Shown: positions 1-10,231, counted from the first letter of the stretch. The stretch: DNA of 64,000 nucleotides from Qipengyuania polymorpha (GCF_019711435.1 NZ_JAIGNK010000005.1:1-64000), one strand, 5' to 3'. The notes: a model not told the origin generated them from the letters alone. A program made the numbers and translations.

Positions 1-61
1 GAAACCGGACAGCGCCGATGGTACTAGTGCTCAAGCACTGGAAGAGTAGGTCGTCGCCAGG
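1..61 (+). rRNA. rrf: 5S ribosomal RNA, 3' end (partial)
   Basis: The first bases match the 3' part of alphaproteobacterial 5S rRNA: the GCGCCGATGGTA segment, then GAGTAGGTCGTCGCCAGGC at the 3' end. The 5' half lies outside the window. A terminator-like hairpin and an initiator tRNA follow, the usual tail of an rRNA operon in this order. The exact 3' end is judged by family resemblance. Confidence 0.85.
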
Positions 62-110
62 CATTAAAGCCGGCGGGTGCGCGGGAAACAAACCCATTCA
101 CAAGTTCAAA

Positions 111-147
111 AAAGCCGCTGCCGGGCATCCCCGAGCGGCGGCTTTTT
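111..147 (+). terminator. Hairpin terminator after 5S rRNA
   Basis: AAAGCCGC (111-118) pairs with GCGGCTTT (138-145) and the hairpin runs into five T residues. It lies 50 bases past the 5S end. The initiator tRNA follows further on, so it may act as a partial terminator or a processing site. Confidence 0.65.
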
Positions 148-181
148 AGTCTCTGGCCTCCGCGCCCGAGGCAAGGCCAAA

Positions 182-308
182 CGACCCGCAGGGTCGCAAG
201 GCCGGAAGCGTAGTGTAACGCAGCTGACCAAAGGTCACCTGCACGGCCGCCCGAGCTTATGCGAGGAAAGCCAAGGCTGCGGACGCAGCCGCCGGCGCCT
301 GAGGCGCC
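182..308 (+). repeat. Four successive mini-hairpins in the 5S-tRNA spacer
   Basis: Four short perfect inverted repeats with 3-4 base loops follow one another: CGACCC/GGGTCG (182-196), TGACC/GGTCA (225-237), GGCTGC/GCAGCC (275-290) and GGCGCC/GGCGCC (294-308). No gene is supported here. They may guide processing of the rRNA-tRNA transcript. Confidence 0.5.
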
Positions 309-320
309 ACAAAAAGGTAC

Positions 321-397
<77 letters not shown>

Positions 398-407
398 ACT
401 CAAAAAC

Positions 408-434
408 AAGCCCGCCATCACGGCGGGCTTTTTT
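408..434. terminator. Bidirectional terminator between tRNA-fMet and acs
   Basis: AAGCCCGCC (408-416) and GGCGGGCTT (422-430) form a 9-bp stem with a 5-base loop. T runs follow on the plus strand, and on the minus strand the stem is followed by GTTTTTG. It can end the rRNA/tRNA transcript and also the acs transcript, whose stop is at 460. Confidence 0.85.
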
Positions 435-459
435 GTGCCCAAGGCAAATGTGGGCCGGA

Positions 460-2340
460 CTAAGCCTGTGCACCCTTGATCAGTGCATCGACAACCGCCG
501 GTTCGGCCAGCGTCGAGACGTCGCCCACCTTGTCCGGCTCGCCCTCGGCAATCTTCCTCAGGATGCGCCGCATGATCTTGCCCGAGCGGGTCTTGGGCAG
601 GGCGGGGGCGAACTGGATGGCATCGGGCGAGGCGATGGCACCGATTTCCTTGCGCACGAACTGGCGCAGCTCCTGCCGCAGCTCCTCGCTTTCGGGCTCG
701 CCCGCGTTGAGCGTGACATAGGCGTAGATGCCCTGTCCCTTCACATCATGGGGCATGCCGACGACGGCGGCCTCGGCGACCTTGGGATGGGCGACAAGCG
801 CGCTTTCGACCTCGGCGGTGCCCATGCGGTGGCCGGACACATTGATTACATCGTCCACCCGGCCGGTGATCCAGTGGTAGCCGTCGTCGTCGCGCCGGCA
901 GCCGTCGCCGGTGAAATACATGCCAGGATAGGTGGTGAAATAGGTCTGGAAGAAGCGTTCGTCGTCACCCCACACGCCGCGCATCTGACCGGGCCAGCTC
1001 TGCGTGAGGCAGAGGTTGCCTTCTGCGGGGCCGGTAAGTTCCTTCCCGTCATTGTCGACCAACTTGGTATAGACGCCGGGCAGGGGCAGGGTGGCGCTGC
1101 CGGGCTTGGTCTTCACCGCGCCAGGGACGGGGGTGATGAGCATGCCGCCGGTTTCGGTCTGCCACCATGTGTCGACAATCTCGCAGCGGCCGTCACCGAC
1201 AACCTCGTGATACCAGTTCCACGCCTCGGGATTTATCGGTTCGCCCACCGTGCCCAGAAGGCGGATTTGCGAGCGGTCGTGCTGCTTCACCCATTCGTCG
1301 CCCTCGCGCATGAGGGCGCGCAGGGCGGTGGGGGCGGTGTAGAAAATCGTCACGCCCAGGCGGTTCGAAGTTTCCCAGAAGCGCCCGAAGTCGGGATAGT
1401 TGGGCACGCCGTCGAACATCACCGTGGTCGCGCCATTGGCGAGCGGGGCGTAGACGACATAGCTGTGGCCGGTGACCCAGCCGACGTCGGCGGTGCACCA
1501 GAAGACATCTTCATCAGTCGCGCCAAACACTATGTCGAAAGTCGCCGTGACCCACAGCAAATAGCCGCCCGTGGTGTGCATCACCCCCTTGGGCTTGCCG
1601 GTCGAGCCGCTGGTGTAGAGGATGAACAGCGGATCTTCGGCGTTCATCTTTTCCGGCTCGCAGGTCGCAGAGACCTCTTCGCGCAAATCGTGCCACCAGC
1701 GGTCGCGCCCTTCGACGAAATTCACCTCGCCGCCGGTGCGCCGGACCATGATGACCGCTTCGACCGGGGACTTTTCCAGCGCCTTGTCGGCGTTGTCCTT
1801 CAGCGGGATGCGTTTGCCACCGCGCACGCCCTCGTCGGCGGTGACGAGCAATTTCGCGCCGCAGTCCTCGATACGGTCGGCAAGGCTGTCGGGCGAGAAG
1901 CCGCCGAAGACGACCGAGTGGATGGCCCCGATGCGCGCGCAGCCGAGCATGGCAAAGGCGGCTTCGGGGATCATCGGCATGTAGATAGCGACGCGGTCGC
2001 CCTTGCCGACACCGCAAGCCTTTAGCGCATTGGCGAAGCGGCAGACCTCTTCGTGGACCTGAGCGTAGGTAAGCGAATAGCCTTCGCCCGGTTCGTCGCC
2101 TTCGAAGATGATGGCGGTTCTGTCGCCACGCGTCGCGAGGTGGCGGTCGAGGCAGTTGACGGTGACGTTGAGCTCTCCGTCCTCGAACCAGCGAATGCCG
2201 AAATCGCCCTCGTCGAAGGAGCTGCGGTTGGCCGTGGTGGGAAAGCTGTACCAGTCGAGCCGCTTGGCCTCTTCCAGCCAGTAGCTTTCCGCATCCTCGT
2301 TCACGGCCTCGTGCCGCGCCGCCAGTTCCTGTGCATTCAT
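460..2340 (-). CDS. acs: Acetyl-CoA synthetase
   Basis: The 626-aa AMP-forming ligase activates acetate to acetyl-CoA through acetyl-AMP in the cytoplasm. The adenylate motif [11 protein letters not shown] lies at about residues 242-252. The C-terminal [11 protein letters not shown] at about 582-592 contains the catalytic lysine (K588) that is the target of regulatory acetylation in this family. Length fits Acs (about 630-650 aa). It stands alone, backed by a terminator on its 3' side and with a TBDR ending 69 bases upstream of its start. Confidence 0.97.
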   Translation of the reverse strand: MNAQELAARHEAVNEDAESYWLEEAKRLDWYSFPTTANRSSFDEGDFGIRWFEDGELNVTVNCLDRHLATRGDRTAIIFEGDEPGEGYSLTYAQVHEEVCRFANALKACGVGKGDRVAIYMPMIPEAAFAMLGCARIGAIHSVVFGGFSPDSLADRIEDCGAKLLVTADEGVRGGKRIPLKDNADKALEKSPVEAVIMVRRTGGEVNFVEGRDRWWHDLREEVSATCEPEKMNAEDPLFILYTSGSTGKPKGVMHTTGGYLLWVTATFDIVFGATDEDVFWCTADVGWVTGHSYVVYAPLANGATTVMFDGVPNYPDFGRFWETSNRLGVTIFYTAPTALRALMREGDEWVKQHDRSQIRLLGTVGEPINPEAWNWYHEVVGDGRCEIVDTWWQTETGGMLITPVPGAVKTKPGSATLPLPGVYTKLVDNDGKELTGPAEGNLCLTQSWPGQMRGVWGDDERFFQTYFTTYPGMYFTGDGCRRDDDGYHWITGRVDDVINVSGHRMGTAEVESALVAHPKVAEAAVVGMPHDVKGQGIYAYVTLNAGEPESEELRQELRQFVRKEIGAIASPDAIQFAPALPKTRSGKIMRRILRKIAEGEPDKVGDVSTLAEPAVVDALIKGAQA

Positions 2341-2409
2341 CGCTTCGGCCTCTCTATCCCTTGGGGGCAGAGCATATCGGTCTCAGGCGCGCATGCAATT
2401 GGCTTGTGC

Positions 2410-4416
2410 TCAGTTCTGGAGCTTGAGGCCAATCCACAGGGTGCGCGGCGTGCCGAAGTCGATGGAGCCGCCCTGGTTGCGTGTGACGATGTCCTCGTCG
2501 GTCAGGTTCTCGCCGCGCAAGACAAGCGCGAACCGTTCGGTCAGCGCAACTTGCGCGAAGGCATCGAGCGTGGTCGCTGCGGGCAGGACGTTACTTTCGA
2601 GGTCGTCCTCGAACTGCTTGCCAACATGGCGCAGCGTTGCGGAGACCAGTCCGTCGGTGCCGATACGATAGCTCAGCGTCGCGCCGCCGACCCAAGCGGG
2701 TGTTTGCGAGGGGCGGTTGCCATCAAAGGCTGCGCCAGCCTGCTGCGCCTCGGCTTCGGTATAAGCGAGCGAGCCGTCGAAACGCAGAGGGCCGAAGGAG
2801 AGGCCAGCGCCCGCTTCGATACCGCGCGCATGAATGGCGTCAATGTTCTGGCGCTGGCGAGTGACCGGGTCGAGCGTGACATTGGCCACCGCGCCCTTCA
2901 CCCGGTTGTCGAAGGCAGTGAGGGAGAGGTCGATGTCTTCGCTGGGCGAGAAATCCACACCGGCCTCGAAACCCTCCAGCTTTTCGTTCTCCAGCCGGGC
3001 GTTGGCATTGGTGGTCACCGGGAAGACGACGAATGGGCGGTAAAGCTCGTTCAATGTCGGCAGGCGCAGGCCGGTATAGGCAGCGGCGCGCAGTTTGAGC
3101 CCGCCACCCGCCTCGAACACCGCACCACCACGGAAGGATTCTTCCCAGCCGCTGCGATCGGCGTAGCTTTCGTTTTGCAGGATGGTGCCATCTGCATCGC
3201 GTGAGGTATAGAAGCCATTCCGGATGGTGTAGCGGTCGAGCCTTGCCCCTGCGGTCAGCGTCAGCGGCCCGAGCATGAAATCATTCTCGACGAAGAAGCC
3301 GAGGTCGGTATTCGTGCCGCCAGCGTTGCGACGTTCGCGCACCGAACCGGTAAAGGCACTCAGTGCGGTTTCGTAAAGCTCGCCGTCGCTGCGGCGGTAG
3401 TCGATGCCGAGGCGAAGGACGTTGCTCTCGCCAACCGGAGGACGGATTTCGAACTTGCCCCCGAGTCCGGTCGAAGGGGTGTTGCGCTGGTCGAGGACCG
3501 GCACGAAGCGCGTCGAGCTGATGACCACATTGGTGAAGTTGCGCGCTTGCACATAGGCCAGCGCGTCGAACTGCCAGTTGCCGCGGCCCACGAGGCGCAG
3601 GCTGGCGTCCTGCCCCGTGCTCGAACTGTCGGCGCCATCGAAGCGCAGCGTGCGGCGGTCGTCATAGACGAGGCCGCGTGCCTGCAATTCGACGGTGTCG
3701 GTCAGCGGAGCCACACCGCGCGCCTGGATAGAATAGCTGTCGAAACCGGCGCGGGTGCTGGCGTCGACGCGGTCGGCCTCGGGAGTGGTGAAAAAGCCCT
3801 TGTCGCGGTCCCACCGGCCCGAAATCACGCCGAAGCCGCTGCCGAGGTCGCCCGCGACATGCGCTGCGCTCTCGGTCCCGCCACGGTCGTTCACGTAAAC
3901 ATGACCGCCGAAATTGCCGAGCGTCGCCGCATCGGCGCTGGTTAGCTCAATTGTGCCCGCCAGCGCGCCTGCGCCGAAGGGGCCGGAGCCGCCGCCACGC
4001 GTAATCCGGGCGCTACCGAGCCGCTCCGGCGCGATGGCGGAAAAGGGGATGAAGCCAAAGAACGGGTCGGCCATGGGCACGCCGTCGAGCAGCACGAGAG
4101 CGCGGCTGGTGGCATTGCCGCCCAGCGAACGGAGTGTCGCCCCTTGCGCGCTGGGGTTGGACGAGCGGCTGTCCGAACGTCGGAATTGCTGGAAGCCCGC
4201 GACCGACGATAGCGCATCCTCGATACGGCCCGAGCCGGTCGAGACCAGCTGCTCGCGTTCGATAACCTGCGTGTCATAGGCTGGGGTAGCCGGTGTTTCC
4301 TCCAGCCCCGTGCCTGTCACGACAATGACCTCAGGCTCATCCGCCTCCTGCGCGAATGCTGGCTGGGTGCCGATAAGGGCAATCAAGGCGGAAGAAAGAG
4401 CGGGGACCCGGAGCAT
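2410..4416 (-). CDS. TonB-dependent outer membrane receptor (small type)
   Basis: The protein is about 668 aa. A signal peptide ends near GTQPAFAQ, followed by a TonB box-like VIVVTG and a plug domain (GRIEDALSSVAGF, RALVLLDGVP). A 22-strand-type barrel ends in LWIGLKLQN. The start is placed at ATG 4416 because the upstream in-frame ATG (4443) would add residues before the signal peptide. It imports an unknown ligand, since no neighbouring gene points to a substrate. The citE-like gene is divergent 104 bases away, so the two promoters share that gap. No cobalamin riboswitch is visible there. Confidence 0.9.
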   Translation of the reverse strand: MLRVPALSSALIALIGTQPAFAQEADEPEVIVVTGTGLEETPATPAYDTQVIEREQLVSTGSGRIEDALSSVAGFQQFRRSDSRSSNPSAQGATLRSLGGNATSRALVLLDGVPMADPFFGFIPFSAIAPERLGSARITRGGGSGPFGAGALAGTIELTSADAATLGNFGGHVYVNDRGGTESAAHVAGDLGSGFGVISGRWDRDKGFFTTPEADRVDASTRAGFDSYSIQARGVAPLTDTVELQARGLVYDDRRTLRFDGADSSSTGQDASLRLVGRGNWQFDALAYVQARNFTNVVISSTRFVPVLDQRNTPSTGLGGKFEIRPPVGESNVLRLGIDYRRSDGELYETALSAFTGSVRERRNAGGTNTDLGFFVENDFMLGPLTLTAGARLDRYTIRNGFYTSRDADGTILQNESYADRSGWEESFRGGAVFEAGGGLKLRAAAYTGLRLPTLNELYRPFVVFPVTTNANARLENEKLEGFEAGVDFSPSEDIDLSLTAFDNRVKGAVANVTLDPVTRQRQNIDAIHARGIEAGAGLSFGPLRFDGSLAYTEAEAQQAGAAFDGNRPSQTPAWVGGATLSYRIGTDGLVSATLRHVGKQFEDDLESNVLPAATTLDAFAQVALTERFALVLRGENLTDEDIVTRNQGGSIDFGTPRTLWIGLKLQN

Positions 4417-4520
4417 GGCTGCAAGCTCTAGCGCACATGGCATGCATCACAAGCCATCGCTTGACTTCGCAGCATCAGGTCGGCTCAAGCCGCACACGGA
4501 ATCGAGAGAGGAAAATCCAA

Positions 4521-5411
4521 GTGTCGAAAGCTGCCATCCCGCCCCGCCATCGCTCGTGGCTGTTCGCTCCGGGCGACAGCGAGAAGAAGATGAACAAGGC
4601 GAGCGAGGGCGAGGCCGATATCGTGATCTTCGACCTCGAGGATGCGGTGGCGGATGATGCCAAGCCCGCGGCACGGCAGGCTATCGCGGCATTTCTCGGC
4701 ACGCGCGACAATGCGGAGCACGACCGGCTGTGGGTGCGGGTCAATCCCCTCGACGGACCGCATACCGCGGATGACCTTGCTGCCATCATGCCTGCTCGGC
4801 CCGGCGGCATCATGCTGCCCAAGGCGCGCGGGCGGCACGATGTGGAGGAACTCGACCGGCTCCTCACGCCGCTGGAAATGGAACTGGGTATCGAGCCCGG
4901 CTCGACCCCGGTCATTGCGCTGGTGACCGAGGTGGCCGCAGCCATGTTCACCACCGGCGACTATGCAGGCGCGCCGCGTCTGGTTTCGATGACATGGGGT
5001 GCGGAGGATTTGGCGGATTCCATCGGGGCGCTTTCGAACCGTGGACCCGACGGCGAATACAGCTTCACCTACGAGCTTGCCCGCAGCCTGACGCTACTCG
5101 GCGCGGCAGCGGCAGGCGTTCCTGCCATCGAAACCATCGACGGCGATTTCCGCAATCTCGAAGGGTTGAAGGCGCGCGCCGAGAAGGTGCGCCGCGACGG
5201 CTATCGCGGGATGCTCGCCATCCATCCGGCGCAGGTGCCGGTCATCAACGCAGCCTTCACGCCCAGTGACGAGGAAATCGCCGAGGCCCGCGAGATTGTC
5301 GCGCTGTTCGAGGCGAACCCCGGCGCGGGCACCATCGGTCACAAGGGCAAGATGCTCGACCGCCCGCACCTCAGCCGCGCGCGGCAGCTGCTGGCGCAGG
5401 TCGAGGATTAA
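4521..5411 (+). CDS. CitE-like HpcH/HpaI-family CoA-ester lyase
   Basis: The 296-aa protein begins RSWLFAPGD after a short lead, followed by FDLEDAV, the two signatures of the CitE/malyl-CoA lyase barrel. A late AIHPAQV element is also typical. Members cleave or form C-C bonds of citramalyl-, malyl- or related CoA esters using Mg2+. GTG 4521 is chosen as start because it is preceded by GAGAGGAAA and restores the normal N-terminus; the longer ATG frame adds 28 unlike residues. The exact substrate cannot be read from sequence. Its stop overlaps the convergent cysQ stop by 4 bases. Confidence 0.88.
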   Translation: MSKAAIPPRHRSWLFAPGDSEKKMNKASEGEADIVIFDLEDAVADDAKPAARQAIAAFLGTRDNAEHDRLWVRVNPLDGPHTADDLAAIMPARPGGIMLPKARGRHDVEELDRLLTPLEMELGIEPGSTPVIALVTEVAAAMFTTGDYAGAPRLVSMTWGAEDLADSIGALSNRGPDGEYSFTYELARSLTLLGAAAAGVPAIETIDGDFRNLEGLKARAEKVRRDGYRGMLAIHPAQVPVINAAFTPSDEEIAEAREIVALFEANPGAGTIGHKGKMLDRPHLSRARQLLAQVED

Positions 5412-6142
5412 GCCGAAAGCTTCGCCACTTCCGCCAGCACGCGCTCGGCCCATTCGGGGCGGCAGATGAGCAGGTCGGGCATATAGGTATCGGCCTGGTT
5501 GTAGACGAGCGGGCTGCCGTCGATGCGGCTGGCGTGCATGCCATGCGCGAGAGCGACCGCTGCCGGAGCGGCGCTGTCCCATTCGTACTGGCCGCCGGTG
5601 TGAAGGTAGATTTCCGCTTCACCGCGCACCACCGCCATGGCCTTGGCCCCGGCCGACCCCATCGGCACGAGTTCGGCGCCGATAGCCTCCGACACGGCAA
5701 CCGCTTCGGCAGCCGGGCGCGTGCGGCTGACGACCATGCGCGGAGTTTCGGCAGCGGCGGGCACATCGATTGGCGCATCGGTGCGCAGCACGCAGTCGAG
5801 ACCGGGCAGGGCAACCGCGCCGGTTTCGGGCTTGCCGTTTACGCAGAGCGCGACATGGACCGCCCAGTCGCTGCGCGCTTCGCCATATTCGCGCGTGCCG
5901 TCGACAGGGTCGACAATCCACACACGCTCCTTCGACAGGCGCGCATCGGTGTCCTTGCTTTCTTCCGACAGCAACCCGTCTTCGGCGCGCTGCTGGGTCA
6001 GGGCGTGACAGAGGAACTGGTTTGCCGTCTGGTCGCCCGCCTTGCCGAGCGACTTGCCCTCGAACATGCCGCTCTCGCGGACCTGTATCAGAATTTTGCC
6101 AGCCACTTCGGCGAGGTGGGCGGCGAGTTCGGCGTCGGTCAT
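5408..6142 (-). CDS. cysQ: 3'(2'),5'-bisphosphate nucleotidase, inositol monophosphatase fold
   Basis: The 244-aa protein has the metal-binding set of the family: E60/E61, DPVDGT at residues 78-83 and a late EWDSAAP. CysQ removes the 3'-phosphate of PAP left from sulfate assimilation. Other inositol-phosphatase-family substrates are possible, because the match is to the family motifs. It lies convergent to the CitE-like gene with a 4-base overlap of stops. Confidence 0.85.
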   Translation of the reverse strand: MTDAELAAHLAEVAGKILIQVRESGMFEGKSLGKAGDQTANQFLCHALTQQRAEDGLLSEESKDTDARLSKERVWIVDPVDGTREYGEARSDWAVHVALCVNGKPETGAVALPGLDCVLRTDAPIDVPAAAETPRMVVSRTRPAAEAVAVSEAIGAELVPMGSAGAKAMAVVRGEAEIYLHTGGQYEWDSAAPAAVALAHGMHASRIDGSPLVYNQADTYMPDLLICRPEWAERVLAEVAKLSA

Positions 6143-6235
6143 GGGGCGTCCCTGTAGGTCTGAAAGAATTCGGGGGCCGCATGGCAGACCGAAGCCGCCT
6201 TGCGAACCCCCGAAGAGCGTCTTGAATGCGAATTC

Positions 6236-7657
6236 TTATGCGGTGGCAGGACGCCGCGCGAAGATTCCGAACATTGCGATAATCGCATAGCAGGCAATCG
6301 GCAGGATCAGCGCGGTGGCGAGGCTGCCGCTGGCGTCGGCAATGACACCGTAAAGCAGCGGAACCACTGCGCCGCCGAAGATGGCGACGTTGATGATGCC
6401 CGAACCGTCGGCTGCCCGCGGACCCAGCTTCTCGCAGGCGAGCGAGAAGATGGTCGGGAACATGATCGAGTTCATCAGGCCCACGGCAAGCAGGCTGTAA
6501 GCCGAGACTTCACCCGTCGTCAGGATGCTGATGAGGATGAGGGTAATCGAACCCGTCGCGTTGAAGGCGAGGATCTTGCCCGGCGAGAAGATGCGCAGGA
6601 AGTAGGAGCCGATGAAACGGCCCACCATCGCACCGCCCCAGTAGAGGCCGATCATCCAGCCGATGACGCTTTCGGGCTCGCCAAGGACGCGGTCCTGAGC
6701 GAGGTAGTTGATGATGATCGAGCCGATCGAAACCTCTGCACCCACGTAGAGGAAGATGCACAGCGCGCCGAAGCTGAAGCGTTTGCGCGTCAGCAGGTCG
6801 TTGTCATAAAGCCAGGTCATCGGGGCTGCAATGATAAGCAGCACGCCAAGCCACGCGTTGACGTTGATCGCGAGTACGGCGCCGATGACGATGATGGCGA
6901 GGCCGATGAGATAACGGCCGTTGGAAACGAACTCGTTCTCGCCCATCATCTTGGAATCGTGCGGCAGGCGGTTGCGGAACAGCCACACGGCCAGCGCCAC
7001 GACCGCAATGAGGGCGGCAACGCCAAGGTAGCCCTGCCAGATGGCCTCGCTCTCGGCCTGGCGATAAGCCGTGAGTTCTGCGCCGGAAAGCTGGTCTGCA
7101 CTGACATTGGCGAGGCTGCCGAGGATGACGGCGGCACCCACAATCGGGAAGACCGTCGTACCGAGCGAGTTGAAGGCCTGCGCGAAGGTGAGGCGGCTAT
7201 GCGCCGTCTTCTGCGGCCCGAGCAGCGAGATCAGCGGATTCGCCACGACCTGCACGATGACCACGCCGCTGGCGAGGATGAACAGGGCGAAGAGGAAGAT
7301 CTCGTAAGTCGCCGTCTGGCTGGCCGGGATGAACAGCAGGCAGCCGACCATCATGGTCAAAAGACCCGCCACCGCGCCGCGCATATAGCCCAGCTTCTTG
7401 ACCAGCTTCGCGCCGGGAATGCCGATGACGAGATAGGCGAAGAAGAAGCAAAACTGCACCAGCATCGCTTCGGTGTAGCTGAGCGTGAAAAGCTCTTTCA
7501 GCTTCGGGATGATCACGTCGTTGAGCGAGGTGATGCCGCCGAAGATGAAGAACAGGCCGAAGACGAAGTAGTTGAGGCCCGGGGCATGAATGCCGCCGCC
7601 CTCTTCCTCGATCGGCATCGGGTCGGTGCTAGACGAAACGTCTGGTGCGAGTGCCAT
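6236..7657 (-). CDS. FucP/GluP-type sugar:H+ symporter (MFS)
   Basis: The 473-aa membrane protein has about 12 hydrophobic segments. The first transmembrane region reads FIFGGITSLNDVIIPKLKELF, the pattern of the FucP/glucose-galactose MFS group. It probably carries the monosaccharide released by the periplasmic GH3 enzyme into the cytoplasm. A GGGAGGAAT ribosome site precedes the ATG. It is the last gene of the minus-strand sugar locus, 113 bases after GH3, and no LacI palindrome lies in that gap. Confidence 0.92.
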   Translation of the reverse strand: MALAPDVSSSTDPMPIEEEGGGIHAPGLNYFVFGLFFIFGGITSLNDVIIPKLKELFTLSYTEAMLVQFCFFFAYLVIGIPGAKLVKKLGYMRGAVAGLLTMMVGCLLFIPASQTATYEIFLFALFILASGVVIVQVVANPLISLLGPQKTAHSRLTFAQAFNSLGTTVFPIVGAAVILGSLANVSADQLSGAELTAYRQAESEAIWQGYLGVAALIAVVALAVWLFRNRLPHDSKMMGENEFVSNGRYLIGLAIIVIGAVLAINVNAWLGVLLIIAAPMTWLYDNDLLTRKRFSFGALCIFLYVGAEVSIGSIIINYLAQDRVLGEPESVIGWMIGLYWGGAMVGRFIGSYFLRIFSPGKILAFNATGSITLILISILTTGEVSAYSLLAVGLMNSIMFPTIFSLACEKLGPRAADGSGIINVAIFGGAVVPLLYGVIADASGSLATALILPIACYAIIAMFGIFARRPATA

Positions 7658-7770
7658 TATCAGTATTCCTCCCAGAAGCCGGCGTCAGTCCCGCGACCCG
7701 GCGTATTCCTCACGAAACGCTGTGTGCCAGCCTTTTGGCGCGACACAAAGCGAATATGAATTTAAGCGGC

Positions 7771-10155
7771 TCAGAACGAGCAGGCGGTCCCTTCGGCGAA
7801 CTCCTCGCGCACGACGGTGCCGATGTTGATCTTGAACGGCCCCTGCGACGTGATCGTGAGCGAAGGCCCAAGGTCCGCCATGCAGTCTTCGGTCAGGATC
7901 ATCTCGCGATAGCCCTTGCCTTCGGCGACCGAGAGCTGGTCCGTGATGTCGAGCGGCTCGCTTGCGCCGGTCTTGATGTAGACAGCAGCAGAAGGACGGG
8001 TCTGGACCTCGTAGGTCACGCGGTAACCCGGGCCGTTGTCGCCGCCAGCCTGCGTCAGTTCGAGGAACGCGCCCGGACCGAAGCTGACAGCGCGGGCGTC
8101 TTCCTGCGTATTGCGGTCGAGGCCGACTGCGGAAATGCCGCCCGCTTCGCCGCGAAGATTGTCGAGCTTGCCGGTGGCCGTATTAGCCAGCACGCCGTCT
8201 GCAAGGCGGCCGCTGACATACCAGTCGGCAGCTGCGCCGGCCATCAGCGGGGCGCAATCCTCGTCGAGCGTCGGGGTTGCCGAGGTGTCGGTGAGCGAAC
8301 GGCCATAGCCGACCGGAAAAAGCGCGCCTTCGGGACCGTTCAGGGGGCCGAAGTCGCAGGTCGCAGGCCAGCTAAAGCCGAGCTTGCCGGTCGCGGGCAC
8401 CTTGCCGGTGAGGACATCGGCCACGCCTGCGCCTTCGCTGCCCGGCAGCCAGCTTGCCACGAAGGCATCGGCGACGTTCATCTCGCGGTTCATCCACATC
8501 GGGCGGCCCGAGAGGAAGACGGCAACCGTCGGTACGCCTTCGGCCTTGAACTTGCGAAGCAGCTCAAGGCCTTCCTCGTCGGTGAAGCCAAGGTGCTTAC
8601 GGTCGCCAGCGAATTCAGCGTAGGGCTCTTCGCCAAAGACAACCACGGCGACATCGGGCTTGGTGGTGTAGCTGCCGTCCGAAGACAGCGCGGCCGTGCC
8701 GCCACTTTCCTTCGCTGCCGTCTCGAGACCCTTCCAGATGGAGGTCGCGCCGGGGAAATAGCTGTTGTCGAGGTCGCCGCCGCCCTGCCAGGTCAGCGTC
8801 CACCCGCCCGAGGCCTGCGCGATGTCGTCTGCGGCCGTGCCTGCGACGAGGATGTTGGCGCCCGCCTTCAGCGGTAGAACGCCATTGTTCTTGAGCAGGA
8901 CCTGCGACTTTGCGACCGCCTCGCGCGCAATTGCGCGGTGTTCGGCCGAACCGATGAGTTCGTACTGGCCAGCATTGGGGCGGCCCGAGGGCTGGACGAT
9001 TTCGTCGAGCAGGCCCGCACGCATCTTCACGCGCAGCACGCGGCTGACGGCTTCGTCGAGACGCGACATCGGGATGGTGCCGTCCTCGACTTGGCTGACC
9101 AGCGTTTCGAGCAGGCCCTTCCAGTCGTCGGGGACCATGTAGATGTCGAGGCCTGCGAGGAGCGACTGCGGGCAGTCGGTGTTGGTGCAACCCTTGACCT
9201 GTCCGTGGCCGTTCCAGTCGCCGACCACGAGGCCGTCGAAGCCCAGTTCGCCGCGCAGAACGTCGGTAAGGAGATACTCGTTGCCGTGCATCTTGCGGCC
9301 GTTGATCGAGTTGAAGCTGGCCATGATGGCCTCCACGCCCGCATCGATGGCGGCGGGGTAGGGCGCTGCATGGATGGCCTTCAATGCTTCGATATCGCCG
9401 GTCACTTCGCCCTGGTCGACACCCTGGTCGGTGCCGCCGTCGCCGAAGAAGTGCTTGGCGGTTGCGATGACATGGCCCTTGCCGAGGCGGTCTGGGTCAC
9501 CCTTGGCGCCCTGCAGTCCCTCGACCAGCGCCGCGCCCAGGGGGGCGACGATCTTCGGGTCTTCGGAATAGCTTTCGTAGGTCCGGCCCCAGCGGTCGTC
9601 CTGCGCCACCGCGATGGTGGGCGAGAAGTTCCAGTCGATGCCAGTCACTTCGATTTCGACCGCCGTGGCATGGCCGATGCGGCGGATGAGGTCGGCATCG
9701 CGCGTCGCGCCCAAAGCAATATTGTGCGGGAAGATGGTCGCGCGGATGACATTCGTGTGGCCGTGCACAGCGTCGGTGCCCCACATGGTCGGGATGACCG
9801 GCTCGCCGTTTTCCATGGGCTCGACCGAGGCGAGATACATCTCGTCGGCGAGTTTCAGCCATTCGCTGGCTTCGGCATATTCGTCGCCGTAAGGGCCGCC
9901 GTTGCCGCCGTTCAAATAGCTGCCGAAGCGATAGCGGCGCATGTCCTCGGCGGTGAAGCTGTTGATCTGCGGCTGGATGAGCTGGGCGACCTTGCGCTCC
10001 ACGCTCATGCGCGAGACGAGGTCCGCGACGCGCGCATCCTCTGCCGAGCGGGCATCGGCGACCGGAGTCGATTCGACTTCCGCCGGTACCGCATTGCATC
10101 CTGCGAGCGCGAGTGCCGCGCCCGACGCCAAGAAAAACGCCTTCATATCCATCAT
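7771..10155 (-). CDS. Glycoside hydrolase family 3 beta-glucosidase / exo-beta-glucanase, lipoprotein
   Basis: The 794-aa enzyme starts with a lipoprotein signal: lipobox LALAGC with C20. It then carries the GH3 N-terminal barrel and the C-terminal alpha/beta sandwich. The nucleophile is Asp313 in VVGDWNGHG, and the KHFFGDGG substrate-site motif is present. By family it removes glucose from beta-1,3/1,4-glucans or cello-oligosaccharides at the outer membrane or in the periplasm. ATG 10155 is used; ATG 10146 is also possible, with an AGAGGG site upstream of both. A LacI-type palindrome lies 22 bases upstream. Confidence 0.93.
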   Translation of the reverse strand: MMDMKAFFLASGAALALAGCNAVPAEVESTPVADARSAEDARVADLVSRMSVERKVAQLIQPQINSFTAEDMRRYRFGSYLNGGNGGPYGDEYAEASEWLKLADEMYLASVEPMENGEPVIPTMWGTDAVHGHTNVIRATIFPHNIALGATRDADLIRRIGHATAVEIEVTGIDWNFSPTIAVAQDDRWGRTYESYSEDPKIVAPLGAALVEGLQGAKGDPDRLGKGHVIATAKHFFGDGGTDQGVDQGEVTGDIEALKAIHAAPYPAAIDAGVEAIMASFNSINGRKMHGNEYLLTDVLRGELGFDGLVVGDWNGHGQVKGCTNTDCPQSLLAGLDIYMVPDDWKGLLETLVSQVEDGTIPMSRLDEAVSRVLRVKMRAGLLDEIVQPSGRPNAGQYELIGSAEHRAIAREAVAKSQVLLKNNGVLPLKAGANILVAGTAADDIAQASGGWTLTWQGGGDLDNSYFPGATSIWKGLETAAKESGGTAALSSDGSYTTKPDVAVVVFGEEPYAEFAGDRKHLGFTDEEGLELLRKFKAEGVPTVAVFLSGRPMWMNREMNVADAFVASWLPGSEGAGVADVLTGKVPATGKLGFSWPATCDFGPLNGPEGALFPVGYGRSLTDTSATPTLDEDCAPLMAGAAADWYVSGRLADGVLANTATGKLDNLRGEAGGISAVGLDRNTQEDARAVSFGPGAFLELTQAGGDNGPGYRVTYEVQTRPSAAVYIKTGASEPLDITDQLSVAEGKGYREMILTEDCMADLGPSLTITSQGPFKINIGTVVREEFAEGTACSF

Positions 10156-10176
10156 CCCTCTGCGTTCCCTATTTGG

Positions 10177-10192
10177 TTGAGAACGTTCTCAA
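10177..10192. promoter_or_regulatory. LacI-family operator before the GH3 gene
   Basis: TTGAGAACGTTCTCAA is a perfect 16-bp palindrome with the central CG typical of LacI/GalR operators. It lies just before the GH3 start and after the MFS gene. The locus encodes its own LacI protein, the likely ligand. This implies a separate, sugar-controlled promoter for GH3 and FucP. Confidence 0.75.
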
Positions 10193-10231
10193 TCGCGAGG
10201 AGTGCCATGTGGCGCTGCCAAAATCAAGCTG

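Noticed and set aside
4417..4520. Cobalamin riboswitch before the small TBDR
   Set aside because: The gap is about 104 bases and lacks the B12-box; too short for the known aptamer.
6200..7759. Plus-strand open frame of 519 codons rich in charged residues
   Set aside because: Antisense shadow of the FucP-type carrier; the minus-strand protein has clear membrane helices and family motifs.
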